The notes beneath the pieces were generated by a model. That model was given only the letters and a program-made list of their open reading frames with translations. It was not told the DNA's origin and made no database searches. Both the position numbers and the translations under genes were made by a program. A stretch of 64,000 nt of DNA, taken from the NCBI RefSeq assembly GCF_014138285.1, contig NZ_JACGXN010000005.1:1-64000 (forward strand), given 5' to 3'. Shown piece by piece: positions 35,573-44,189 of the stretch (position 1 is the first letter of the stretch; every line of letters starts with the position of its first letter). Origin of the DNA: Phyllobacterium myrsinacearum. Its GTDB lineage: Bacteria; Pseudomonadota; Alphaproteobacteria; Rhizobiales; Rhizobiaceae.

Positions 35573-36280
35573 CTACCAGTCGAGCCTATTGTTTTGATAG
35601 TCGAGATAGAGATTCTCTCCCGTACCCATATGGGTCTCAACGACATCCGCGACTCCGCGAACACTGGGCTCAACTTCGATCTCCGGCTCGATGGCACCGT
35701 CGAGTGTGCCCATTGACGTTCGCGCCCAGCCGGGATGGATTGAGAGCACCGTCAATCCTTTTTCCTTGTTGTCGGCAAAGATGCCGCGGGTGAGCATGTT
35801 CAGTGCGACCTTGCTTGTCCGGTAGAGCTCGAGTCCGCCCTCCACATTCATGGTGATGCTGCCCCGATGAGAAGACATGAAGGCCAGTGTGCCGCCAGGC
35901 ATGATGAGCCTGCCGAGAAGATGCCGCGCCAGACGGGCAGGCCCAAAGGTGTTGGTCAGCATGATCGCAGCAAATTCTTCATCTGTTGCTTCGGTCACGC
36001 TTTGGTGGAACGCACCCCAGATGCCAGCGTTGAGGTAGATGACGTCGAAACGACGATCCGCCAATGATGCCAGAAAAGGCGCGATCTGCGTCGCATCGGT
36101 GACGTCGATTGCTGCGATTGCCAAACGGTTTGGATCGGTTCTGCCGATGTCCTCAAGGGCGCTTGTATCCGAGCCCGCCCGAGCGGTGCCGACAACAGAC
36201 CAACCCCGGTTGAAGAACTGCTGCGCAAGCCCAAGGCCAAGCCCACGTTCGGCCGCCACAATAAGAATGGATTGCGTCAT
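35573..36280 (-). CDS. Short-chain dehydrogenase/reductase
   Basis: A 235-residue Rossmann-fold protein. The nucleotide motif is slightly unusual (AAERGLGLGLA for TGxxxGxG). The NAG motif (VIYLNAGIWG), the Ser in MSSHRGS and the active-site pair YRTSK are present. It is the last of three consecutive dehydrogenase genes on the minus strand and resembles the C-factor-like group. The substrate is unknown. Confidence 0.85.
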   Translation of the reverse strand: MTQSILIVAAERGLGLGLAQQFFNRGWSVVGTARAGSDTSALEDIGRTDPNRLAIAAIDVTDATQIAPFLASLADRRFDVIYLNAGIWGAFHQSVTEATDEEFAAIMLTNTFGPARLARHLLGRLIMPGGTLAFMSSHRGSITMNVEGGLELYRTSKVALNMLTRGIFADNKEKGLTVLSIHPGWARTSMGTLDGAIEPEIEVEPSVRGVADVVETHMGTGENLYLDYQNNRLDW

Positions 36281-36298
36281 GGTTCGTTTCCCCTAGGA

Positions 36299-37054
36299 TT
36301 ATAGAGCTGTGTAACCACCGTCAGCCATGACCAGGGCTCCGGTCATGAATGCAGAGGCGGGAGAGGCAAGAAAGGCGATGACCTCGGCGATGTCGATTGG
36401 CTGGGCGACGCGTCCGATGGGATGGACCCCGGCGTAGCTCGCCAGTGTCGCCTTGCTGTCTTCCACAATGCCTTCGAGAATATCGGTTTCGACGACACCT
36501 GGTGCGACGGCGTTGGCGCGGATACCATGATCGCCATATTCGACTGCAATGACTTTGGTAAGCTGGGCGATTGCGCCCTTGGAAGCTGCATAGACCGCTG
36601 TATCTTTCATGCCGACGGTTGAGACGATCGAGGCAACGTTGACGATCACGCCCCCCCGTTGGTTGACCATGATCTTCACCGCCTCGCGCGAATGCAAAAA
36701 GTTGCCGCGGGCATTCACCGCCATGATGCGGTCCCAATCTGAGACACTCATTGCTGTCAACGGCTTGTTCATGGTTTGCCCGGCATTGTTGACGAGGATG
36801 TCCACTGCGCCAAAGCGTTCCATGGCAAGCGCCATAGTGCGTACGGCCGTTTTCTCTTCGGCAACGTCGCCGGAAATGATCGCGACATCTTCATTCTCCA
36901 ACTCCCGTATTGCCGGATTGAGGTCGCTGGCGACGATGCGAGCACCCCGAGCGTTGAACAACAGCACTGTCTCGCGACCGATACCGCGCGCGGCACCGGT
37001 CACCACCGCCACTTTACCCGACAGATCCCATCCGTGGGGGATTTGACTATTCAT
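36299..37054 (-). CDS. Short-chain dehydrogenase/reductase
   Basis: A 251-residue classical dehydrogenase with TGAARGIG, the NNAG motif (ILVNNAGQ), Ser in NVASIVS and YAASK, ending in MADGGYTAL. It starts at MNSQIPHGWDL, one base after the stop of the upstream dehydrogenase gene; an open extension further upstream is only the other frame of that gene. The cofactor is probably NAD, given ASDLNP with an Asp after the second strand. Confidence 0.88.
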   Translation of the reverse strand: MNSQIPHGWDLSGKVAVVTGAARGIGRETVLLFNARGARIVASDLNPAIRELENEDVAIISGDVAEEKTAVRTMALAMERFGAVDILVNNAGQTMNKPLTAMSVSDWDRIMAVNARGNFLHSREAVKIMVNQRGGVIVNVASIVSTVGMKDTAVYAASKGAIAQLTKVIAVEYGDHGIRANAVAPGVVETDILEGIVEDSKATLASYAGVHPIGRVAQPIDIAEVIAFLASPASAFMTGALVMADGGYTAL

Positions 37055-37055
37055 G

Positions 37056-37886
37056 TTATGCGCCGTGCTCGAAATCGGTGCTGCGGGTAACGGCTTCCCA
37101 GGCATCGATCTCATCGGCAATCTGATCCAGTTTGCTTCGGGCACGGCGCAGTGCGTCACTGCCGAGCAGCAAATGAAGAGGTGGTTTATCGGAGCGGACC
37201 AAGTCAATGATCGCCTGTGCCGCGAGATCGGGATTGCCCTGCTGCCGGCCCGCAACGGAATCGAAGGCAGCAGAACTCCTTCCAATAGTCTCGGCATAGG
37301 CAATATCTTCGGCGTCACTTTTGCGGATTGAGTGAGACGAAAGGAAGTCTGTCCGGAATGCACCAGGCGCGACTGCCGTCACTTTGATGCCAAGCGATGC
37401 GATCTCGAGTGCCAATGCTGATGAAAGCCCTTCAAGCGCGTATTTGGCGGCAGCATAGACGGCCGACCCGGTGGTTGGCGCGCGCCCGGCGATCGAAGTG
37501 ATGTTGATGATGTGCCCGGACCTTTGCGCACGAAGGTAAGGCAATGCCGTGCGAATAATTCGAAACGGTGCAAAAACATCGACAGCAAACAGTCTCTCGA
37601 CATCCGTATCGGATGCCTTTTCCAATGCGCCCAGCAGGCCGTATCCGGCATTGTTTACGATAACGTCGATCTGCCCCGCTATTTCAAAGGCCCTCGTTAC
37701 GCTGGCAGCTGCGGCTTGGCCGTCGGCCAGATCAACATTCAAGACATGCAATGTGCCGCGATCATGATCAAGTTCGAATGACCCCGTTCGAACCGTTCCA
37801 ATAACAGTATCCCCTTCTGCCAATGCCGCCGCGGCAAGTGCTTTGCCAAGGCCGCGTGAAATCCCTGTGATGAACCACGTTGTCAT
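37056..37886 (-). CDS. Short-chain dehydrogenase/reductase
   Basis: A 276-residue dehydrogenase with TGISRGLG, VNNAGYG, ITSIAGR and YAAAK, of the SDR group with a C-terminal extension used for varied carbonyl substrates. It is first in the three-gene run and divergent from a LysR-type gene that probably controls the run. Arg in GTVRTGSF after the second strand suggests NADP. Confidence 0.88.
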   Translation of the reverse strand: MTTWFITGISRGLGKALAAAALAEGDTVIGTVRTGSFELDHDRGTLHVLNVDLADGQAAAASVTRAFEIAGQIDVIVNNAGYGLLGALEKASDTDVERLFAVDVFAPFRIIRTALPYLRAQRSGHIINITSIAGRAPTTGSAVYAAAKYALEGLSSALALEIASLGIKVTAVAPGAFRTDFLSSHSIRKSDAEDIAYAETIGRSSAAFDSVAGRQQGNPDLAAQAIIDLVRSDKPPLHLLLGSDALRRARSKLDQIADEIDAWEAVTRSTDFEHGA

Positions 37887-37984
37887 TTTTGTACCCTTTT
37901 CAATTTCTCAGAGAGAAAATGACACAAAGCCGACGCCTTTATAATGCATTCAGAAATTACAGCACTTGTTAGATGAGCTAAGCA

Positions 37985-38905
37985 ATGTATGGTGCAAAAA
38001 TGGATATCTTGCTTGCCGGACATGACTACAACCAGCTGCGGGCTTTCATCGCCGTTGCTGAATTTCTGAGCTTCTCCCGGGCCGCCGACAGCCTCGGCGT
38101 CTCGCCTTCAGCGCTGAGCCAGATGGTACGAAGTTTCGAGGAGCGAGTGGAGATGCGCCTCCTCCACCGGACGACGCGAAACGTGTCACTGACGGAGGCT
38201 GGTGAAAATTTGCTTCAACGGGTCAGGCCCGCTGCATTCGAGCTCGGAAGTGCTGTTGCACAGGCTCGCCTTTCGGGGGAGAATCCTGCTGGGACGGTAA
38301 AGGTGCATTCGTTCCGATCTGCCGCCCGCAAGCACATCGAACCCATTCTTTCCAGCTTCACCGAACGCTACCCCGAGATACTGCTCGACATCACGCTGGA
38401 TGACGAGGTCATTGATATAGTCGCTGGCGGTTTCGATGTGGGGTTGCGTATAGGGGAGGTGATCGAGCGCGACATGATCGCTGTTCGTCTGGGATCAGAG
38501 CTTCGGCAGGTGGTGGTGGCGACACCTGATTACCTTGCACGACATGGGCGCCCGAAGCATCCGCGCGATCTTATAAATCATCGTTGTATACGGTGGCGCT
38601 GGCCGGGCCGGGCGACGCCCTATGCTTGGGAATTCTTCGAGAATGAAACCTGGTTCAGCGTCTCCGTTGGTGGTCCGCTGATTTTCAGTGACAAGGAAAT
38701 GGCGCTGAGCGCGACCCTCAAAGGGATAGGGATCGGATTTCCAATCGAAGACACCGTTGAAGACCACATTGCTGAAGGAAGGGTCGTCAGCGTTCTCGAT
38801 CCCTGGTGCGCTGTATTTCCGGGGCTATTCCTGTGCTATCCCAAACAGCGCCATATGGCACCCGCGTTGCGGGTTTTCATCGATGCCGTACGAGCCGGTG
38901 CCTGA
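37985..38905 (+). CDS. LysR-family transcriptional regulator
   Basis: A 306-residue LysR protein: winged helix at LRAFIAVAEFLSFSRAADSL with SPSALSQMVRSFEE, then an effector domain of the CrgA-like group. Neither possible start (37985 or ATG at 38000) has a strong ribosome site. It is divergent from the three dehydrogenase genes and their probable regulator. Confidence 0.88.
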   Translation: MYGAKMDILLAGHDYNQLRAFIAVAEFLSFSRAADSLGVSPSALSQMVRSFEERVEMRLLHRTTRNVSLTEAGENLLQRVRPAAFELGSAVAQARLSGENPAGTVKVHSFRSAARKHIEPILSSFTERYPEILLDITLDDEVIDIVAGGFDVGLRIGEVIERDMIAVRLGSELRQVVVATPDYLARHGRPKHPRDLINHRCIRWRWPGRATPYAWEFFENETWFSVSVGGPLIFSDKEMALSATLKGIGIGFPIEDTVEDHIAEGRVVSVLDPWCAVFPGLFLCYPKQRHMAPALRVFIDAVRAGA

Positions 38906-39112
38906 AGCTCGTTTTCTGCCATCGCTCCATCTTCATCGTCTGAAAGTAATGGCGGAGTGGACGGCCGTCGTCTTGGCCGCTTGAGTTCGACAAGATGGCA
39001 TCACCGCACATATCAACAGATAATGCGACGTCACCTGCAAGCCCATTCAAGCTATGAACAGTTTACGACAGATCCGGGCGAAGTGTCCTAAAACTTAGAA
39101 AAGGCGCGGCTG

Positions 39113-39727
39113 TTATCTGCGGTCGAAGATTTCTGGCTGCAATTTTCCAGTCTTCATCAGATGTTGCAGCGTATATGCTACAGAAAGAGCGTCATCCAGT
39201 GCATCGTGCCCCTGTAGTGGAGGATATTCGAGTTGATAATAGTTGGCCAGCTTGTTGCTTGGCGTCTTCGCCAGATCCTCGATTGGCATCCCCGCTGCGA
39301 TCAAGAGCTTGACAGCATTGTCGAAGCGGCAAGCTGGGATGGAAGGCTGAACCCCTGCGACATAGCAACTGATGGCAACCATGTTCAGTTCATCCTTGCC
39401 CCATGACCAAAACCGGGCGCCTTCCGAAAATCTGTCAACGCCAGCAAGAGCCTTCTGCAGGTCAACACCCTCGGCATCGATGCTCTCTTGGGTGATGCCT
39501 GTCAGATCCGTGAAGTATGGATCAAGCGGATAGCTTTTACCGAAGCGGTCGATGGGCCGAACATAGGATCTGTATGTATCCAGGATAGGAAACGCACCTT
39601 CAAGGCCGAGCTTGACGGCCCCGATTTGCGCTATAACCGGGTCAGGGTCAATCGCTGCGCACCAATACCGGCGTTGCGAACCCTCGACGCAAAGAAATTC
39701 GCAGTCGAACACAATCGCTGTCTTCAT
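39113..39727 (-). CDS. DEDDh-family 3'-5' exonuclease
   Basis: A 204-residue RNase T-fold exonuclease. D8 and E10 in IVFDCEF form motif I, WSWGKDELNMV supplies the middle Asp, and GHDALDDALSVA gives the His and last Asp of motif III. Architecture matches the ERI-1/KapD type that trims RNA or DNA ends. The target is unknown. It stands alone, downstream of the inverted-repeat element. Confidence 0.85.
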   Translation of the reverse strand: MKTAIVFDCEFLCVEGSQRRYWCAAIDPDPVIAQIGAVKLGLEGAFPILDTYRSYVRPIDRFGKSYPLDPYFTDLTGITQESIDAEGVDLQKALAGVDRFSEGARFWSWGKDELNMVAISCYVAGVQPSIPACRFDNAVKLLIAAGMPIEDLAKTPSNKLANYYQLEYPPLQGHDALDDALSVAYTLQHLMKTGKLQPEIFDRR

Positions 39728-39844
39728 GATTGTTCCCCGTTTTGAAGCGTGCTTTGCTTGTCGCAGACAATTTCCGTCGCAAGTATCCCCGGCTTTGGCA
39801 GGTTTCTGCGAGCGAATTCGCTACAAAAATCAGTATTCCCGTTG

Positions 39845-40159
39845 TCGATTTATAGTTCAATTGAGATTCTCAGAGTTTTTAACCAATTTTGACATTCCAA
39901 TGGGGAATTTTTCAATTGGAATCTCAGTGGAGGTATAAGTTTTTGGCAGGTCAGGCGAACACGTTTTCCTTTTCCAAAGCTGGTTACAATGATTTTTTCT
40001 TGACCGTCCTTACGGTCGATCGACCGGTCCATCCATCCCACTTTGAGTGTAACAAATATCCTCTGCCGTCTCACATGAAGTGACACGATATGCACTTCGG
40101 TCTCACGCAAGTTATTGAAAACATTTAATGCGTGAGTCTCAGTTTGAACTATAAATCGA
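39845..40159. repeat. MITE-like element with 16-bp terminal inverted repeats
   Basis: The gap 39728-40194 has no gene. Within it TCGATTTATAGTTCAA (39845-39860) recurs exactly inverted at 40144-40159, and the match continues imperfectly inward (TTGAGATTCTCA against CTGAGACTCA). The 315-base interior is AT-rich, non-coding and holds a nested inverted repeat (ATTCCAAT near 39893, ATTGGAAT near 39915). It looks like a small non-autonomous transposable element or a large structured RNA. It begins 36 bases beyond the otsA stop. Confidence 0.6.
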
Positions 40160-40194
40160 ACCTGGCATACCGGGAGGGATGCGGGATATGTTTC

Positions 40195-41604
40195 TCAACC
40201 TGCCCGATGAATCGCAAAGCGCTTCTTTAATTCTCCGGAGGTCCCGGCGGACTGCAATGCTGCGAGATAGTTGTCCTTCCATTGGTTGGCATCATTTCCA
40301 GTGACTTGCTTCAAGAGGCTGCGATGCCGTTCGCGCCGTTCATCCATTGACATGACTGCTGCCCTCTTGAGGGCCTGCGCAACGTCATGAATGTCATACG
40401 GGTTGACAATGATTGCTTGATCCAGCTCTTCAGCAGCACCGGCAAATTTTGACAGGATGAGTATTCCCGGATCCTTGTCGTCTTGGGCAGCAACATATTC
40501 CTTCGCGACCAGATTCATCCCGTCGCGCAAAGGCGTGATGAGGCCCACCAAGCTGCACCGGAACAGTTGTGCCAATTGTTCTCGGGGGATATTGCGGTTT
40601 ATGTATTGGATGGGTGCCCAGTTAAAATCGGCAAACTTGCCGTTCACGGCTCCGGTCAACCCTTCGAGCTCGGCGCGGATATCGGCATAAGCGGACACAT
40701 CCTCCCTTGAAGGCGAAGCGATCTGCAGGTATTCGGCGCGGCCTTGATATTCCGGACAATCCTCAAGGAATTTCCGGAATGCTTTCATGCGTTGAGGAAG
40801 GCCTTTTGAATAGTCGAGACGGTCGGCTGAAATGATCTGGAAGCGCTTCAACACCGTGCGGCGCATACGTTCCAGTTCTATCGTGTCATCATCCTGATGG
40901 GCCATTTCCGCGAATTGCTGAACATCGATTCCGATAGGGAAGTCCGCAATGGTTATAACTTGGTCATGCCATCGCACGGTGTTCGATGTGATGAATTCAA
41001 CGTCGGAATGCTCTCTCAGATAACGGCAAAAATTCTGAACGTCATTTTTTGTCTGCAGGCCAATCAGATCAAACTGGAGAAAGCACTCGCGCAGCCAGTC
41101 ATGATAGGGGATGGCAGAAAATACATCAGCCGACGGAAATGGAATGTGCAGAAAGAATCCGATTTTCTGTCTGCAGTCCCGCTGCCGGAATTCTGCCGCC
41201 AACGGTATAAGATGATAATCGTGGATCCATATCAGATCATCTTCCCGAAGGTGCGGACAGGTCATATCGGCAAACTTGCGATTCACCGCCGCATAGCGGT
41301 CGACGAATTCAGTTCTGTGATCCATCAAATCCAATCGATAGTGGAATGCGGGCCACAGAACCTTGTTTGCAAATCCGAGATAATATTGCTCATGCTCTTC
41401 TTCCGATAAGGGCATCGTGAGCGAGATGACGTTGTCATAGGTCTTGCGAGAGGCCTTCGACTCTCTTCCAACCTCTCCATTCCATCCCACCCACATGCCG
41501 CCGCGGCTTCTTAAGGCGTCAACAATGCCTACCGCAAGCCCGCCGGTCTGAGTCTTGTTTTCAAGATCGCCGGTGCGATTGGAGATTACAACTAATCGTT
41601 CCAT
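40195..41604 (-). CDS. otsA: Trehalose-6-phosphate synthase
   Basis: A 469-residue GT20 glycosyltransferase that makes trehalose 6-phosphate from UDP-glucose and glucose 6-phosphate. It begins MERLVVISNRTGDLE, with GGLAVGI, the WVGWNGE loop, IWIHDYHL and the DRLDYSKGLPQR donor-site block (near 250-265) with REDVSAYADIR. It is divergent from otsB, so both steps of trehalose synthesis start from one 149-base intergenic region. Confidence 0.95.
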   Translation of the reverse strand: MERLVVISNRTGDLENKTQTGGLAVGIVDALRSRGGMWVGWNGEVGRESKASRKTYDNVISLTMPLSEEEHEQYYLGFANKVLWPAFHYRLDLMDHRTEFVDRYAAVNRKFADMTCPHLREDDLIWIHDYHLIPLAAEFRQRDCRQKIGFFLHIPFPSADVFSAIPYHDWLRECFLQFDLIGLQTKNDVQNFCRYLREHSDVEFITSNTVRWHDQVITIADFPIGIDVQQFAEMAHQDDDTIELERMRRTVLKRFQIISADRLDYSKGLPQRMKAFRKFLEDCPEYQGRAEYLQIASPSREDVSAYADIRAELEGLTGAVNGKFADFNWAPIQYINRNIPREQLAQLFRCSLVGLITPLRDGMNLVAKEYVAAQDDKDPGILILSKFAGAAEELDQAIIVNPYDIHDVAQALKRAAVMSMDERRERHRSLLKQVTGNDANQWKDNYLAALQSAGTSGELKKRFAIHRAG

Positions 41605-41640
41605 TGGAGCATCCTTACATTTTTACGGGTTATAGGATGT

Positions 41641-41665
41641 AACCTTTTGGCTCCTCATATGTTCC
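41641..41665 (-). promoter_or_regulatory. Candidate general-stress (EcfG/RpoE2-type) promoter of otsA
   Basis: On the minus strand GGAAC (41665-41661) is followed by 18 bases and TT (41642-41641), the spacing I know for S. meliloti RpoE2 promoters (GGAAC-N18/19-TT). It lies about 37 bases before the otsA start. otsA is a known general-stress target in relatives. Confidence 0.55.
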
Positions 41666-41753
41666 CTTATCAGGAGCGTTTGACTTTGTTGCGCTTTCCC
41701 TGGAACGATTTCCCCCCTTTTGCAGTGGGTGGGAATGGCAAAAAGGAGCAGTT

Positions 41754-42536
41754 ATGACGGGCATTAGCCAGGTGTTCCCCGATGATTTAAGGCGATGGGC
41801 ATTTTTTCTGGATGTCGATGGCACATTGATCGATCTCGCCGATACGCCCGATGGGGTGATCATGCCACCCAAGCTACCGCACCAGATTGCGGATTTATCT
41901 GCTCGTCTGGATGGAGCATTGGCATTGGTGAGTGGCCGTTCAATTCAGTCTGTCGATACACTCTTCCGTCCATACAGGTTTCCCGTTGCCGGATTGCACG
42001 GAAATGAAATGCGCCATGAGATGGACGGATCAGTCAGCCGTACACCAGTTGATGAACATCGTCTGGACAATGCAAAGCGATCCTTCGAAGGGATTGTTGC
42101 AAAGTGGCCCGGAGTTATCCTCGAAGACAAAGGGGCCGCGTTGGCCATTCACTATCGTCAGGCGCCGGCCGCATTTGCAGAAATCGATGTATGCGTCACG
42201 CAGCTATTCCTGAAACTGGGCCCGCATTGGACGCGCCAGGATGGCAAAATGGTCGTTGAAATTCGTCCAAGCGGAGCCAATAAGGGCAGTGCGTTGGCAA
42301 AATTCATGCGTTCGCCGCCATTTGCGAAACGCTTGCCGCTGGCGATTGGAGATGATCTTACCGATGAAGCGATGTTCAAAGTTGCCAACACGCTGAGCGG
42401 TCAATCCATACTCGTCGGCTCGCCCGGTCATGTCAGTCAAGCACGGTCGAGGGTTGAATCGCCTGCCATGGTGCAAGCTTGGCTTGGTCAAGCGACGCAT
42501 GCAGGAGAAAACCGGCCCGGCCGTGATGAGAAATGA
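41754..42536 (+). CDS. otsB: Trehalose-6-phosphate phosphatase
   Basis: A 260-residue HAD phosphatase that removes phosphate from trehalose 6-phosphate. Nucleophile D20 and acid D22 lie in FFLDVDGTLIDL, SGR is motif II, and GDDLTDEAMF gives the metal-binding acids. AAGGAG precedes the ATG. It is divergent from otsA. Confidence 0.94.
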   Translation: MTGISQVFPDDLRRWAFFLDVDGTLIDLADTPDGVIMPPKLPHQIADLSARLDGALALVSGRSIQSVDTLFRPYRFPVAGLHGNEMRHEMDGSVSRTPVDEHRLDNAKRSFEGIVAKWPGVILEDKGAALAIHYRQAPAAFAEIDVCVTQLFLKLGPHWTRQDGKMVVEIRPSGANKGSALAKFMRSPPFAKRLPLAIGDDLTDEAMFKVANTLSGQSILVGSPGHVSQARSRVESPAMVQAWLGQATHAGENRPGRDEK

Positions 42537-42541
42537 CGCAT

Positions 42542-42555
42542 GGAACGATCGTTCC
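42542..42555. repeat. 14-bp perfect palindrome GGAACGATCGTTCC
   Basis: A perfect palindrome just after otsB. It happens to contain a GGAAC element on each strand. Neither forms a convincing stress promoter downstream; the minus strand has TT after 18 bases but lacks a good CGTT-like box. Confidence 0.4.
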
Positions 42556-42591
42556 GATCCGGAGCGGATGAACGTGTAGATTAACTTTTTA

Positions 42592-42616
42592 GGAACCGAA
42601 CTGGAGGTGAACAGTT
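42592..42616 (+). promoter_or_regulatory. Candidate general-stress promoter of the 75-aa gene
   Basis: GGAAC (42592-42596) is followed by 18 bases and TT (42615-42616), giving GGAAC-N16-AGTT, close to the EcfG consensus. It lies about 34 bases before the next ATG, leaving room for a short leader with AAGGAGA. Confidence 0.6.
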
Positions 42617-42649
42617 GTTACTACACACCTTCATAAGGAGAACTGTAGA

Positions 42650-42877
42650 ATGATTGAGATCAATCATCCCACAATTGGTATTGATCGTAAGGGTCGTGAA
42701 GCCGAGTGCGAGCGCGCGTTGAATGCTGCATTTTACGCCCTCATAAGAGAGGCCACGGAAGCTGGGTGGGATGTGCCAGAGGCTGCGCAGGCTATAGCGA
42801 AAATCGCACAGCGATGCGCACAGCAACCACCCGCTGACGAGTTTGATTGGGTGACGGGCGAACATATTCACCACTAG
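42650..42877 (+). CDS. Small conserved-type protein, probable stress gene
   Basis: A 75-residue mostly helical acidic protein (IDRKGREAECERALNAAFYA, then EATEAGWDVPEAAQAIAKIA), without signal peptide or membrane segment. AAGGAGA precedes the ATG and a stress-type promoter precedes that. Many rhizobial general-stress genes encode such small proteins of unknown role. No function can be assigned. Confidence 0.75.
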   Translation: MIEINHPTIGIDRKGREAECERALNAAFYALIREATEAGWDVPEAAQAIAKIAQRCAQQPPADEFDWVTGEHIHH

Positions 42878-42952
42878 CAGGCTTGATCACGTCAGACTGA
42901 TGGCTGCCAGGGCAATTGGCCGATGACGCAGCGTGATCTTTGCTGTTCGCCG

Positions 42953-43894
42953 TCAAGAGGTTGGAACGTGGGCAGTTGCATTGTCTTTGCGCAATTCCCT
43001 GAGTGCCGCAAACATCCACTGTCCAACTTCTGCAGAACCTGCCTTGTCCTGTTGTAGCGTTACGTTCGTGCGGCCAGCCGCACGATAGGCATTATTTCCT
43101 TGGCGCGCCAGATGATCGGATATCACCAATCCTGCGGTGGCCGGATTGGTCAACGCCAGGCTGCGAAGAACAGGGTTTTGTATGATAGGCTTTCCTAAAT
43201 TTATATTCTCTGCTTCGTTGATATAACCATCCGGATCGGCATGGAGCCAGGGGACACCGCCCATGCCGCCATGGGTGCAGTAGAAGAACCGTTCGCGATA
43301 GACCGTCGTATCGCGATGGGCTTTCGTCCCGTAGCTTCCGAAACTGTTTCTTGAATTGCTTCGAGGATCCCGCCGAGCATGGAAGCAGTACTCTACATTT
43401 TTGGGAATGAAGCCGGGCGTGATCAGCATTGCACGGTCAACGGCATCAAACAGAAAAAGGCCATGAACGGGAACGCCGCGGTCCTGCAGCAGGTCACAGA
43501 CTTTGGTAGCCGCTGCTCCACCCCGGCTGTAACCAGCGAGAAAAATCCGCTTGGGCCTGCCATTTTTTTGGCTATACAACTTGTAGACATGTTCAAAGGC
43601 TGCAAAGGCCAGATTAGCTGTCGCAACTCCATCTATACTCGGGCCGCGCCTGTAAAACTTCGCGGGGGTATTCCATTCCCGAAATATTCGATTGACGAAG
43701 CTGTTCTGGAACTCCAACTGATATTGCTGGTTATTGAACACGCCAGTCCCATCAATCCCTGCAAAAATGTCTGATGCCGCATAGGCTGCGGTAATCTCTG
43801 CCTGACGTCGTTGCTCATCTTCAAGTTTGGCAATTTGCCCGGCAACATAGCTGCTCATGTTCGCGGGGAATGGGTTCTGCATGCTGCACCTCAT
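42953..43894 (-). CDS. Alpha/beta-hydrolase, DUF2235/Tle1-like
   Basis: A 313-residue protein. The FAGIDGTGVFNN segment resembles the DGTxN motif of DUF2235, the nucleophile elbow is GYSRGG (serine hydrolase GxSxG), a possible acid lies in LFLFDAVDR and a possible His in CTHGGMGG. These features recall type VI secreted phospholipases of the Tle1 family, but no secretion or immunity gene is nearby. No signal peptide is visible. The start is uncertain (ATG at 43894 or 43882). Confidence 0.65.
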   Translation of the reverse strand: MRCSMQNPFPANMSSYVAGQIAKLEDEQRRQAEITAAYAASDIFAGIDGTGVFNNQQYQLEFQNSFVNRIFREWNTPAKFYRRGPSIDGVATANLAFAAFEHVYKLYSQKNGRPKRIFLAGYSRGGAAATKVCDLLQDRGVPVHGLFLFDAVDRAMLITPGFIPKNVEYCFHARRDPRSNSRNSFGSYGTKAHRDTTVYRERFFYCTHGGMGGVPWLHADPDGYINEAENINLGKPIIQNPVLRSLALTNPATAGLVISDHLARQGNNAYRAAGRTNVTLQQDKAGSAEVGQWMFAALRELRKDNATAHVPTS

Positions 43895-44082
43895 GGGGAA
43901 GTATCACAGACTATTCAGTATTTTGATAACGCAAGCATTCGACACAATCAATTTATACTTGCCGTAAGCAAAACAAATCATAGGGGCATCTTTGTTACCT
44001 AACCACCGTCTTTATGGGCGGCTGCGAATTCAATGATGTTCCGTGTAGAATGTATACTTTATTGGCGCCAATGATTGAGAAA

Positions 44083-44094
44083 ATTGTCGACAAT
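44083..44094. promoter_or_regulatory. Candidate GntR operator upstream of the ureide-type operon
   Basis: ATTGTCGACAAT is a perfect 12-bp palindrome in the 295-base gap 43895-44189, about 95 bases before the first binding protein gene. Its core TTGT-CG-ACAA equals the core at 54831-54848 next to the gntR gene (TTGT-AG-ACAA). A half-site TTGACAA follows at 44099. FadR-subfamily GntR proteins bind such sites. The rest of the gap has no gene. Confidence 0.6.
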
Positions 44095-44189
44095 ATAGTT
44101 GACAAAGAGAAATCCCTATGGCCTATGGAAGGGGGAATAAAAGTCGCAGGCGTGCCTAGCGACAGCGCTCATGGGAGGAGGAAGTACTG

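Noticed and set aside
42542..42555. Calling GGAACGATCGTTCC a divergent stress promoter
   Set aside because: The plus strand lacks TT at 18 or 19 bases; the minus strand has it but points into the otsB coding strand with no gene to drive.
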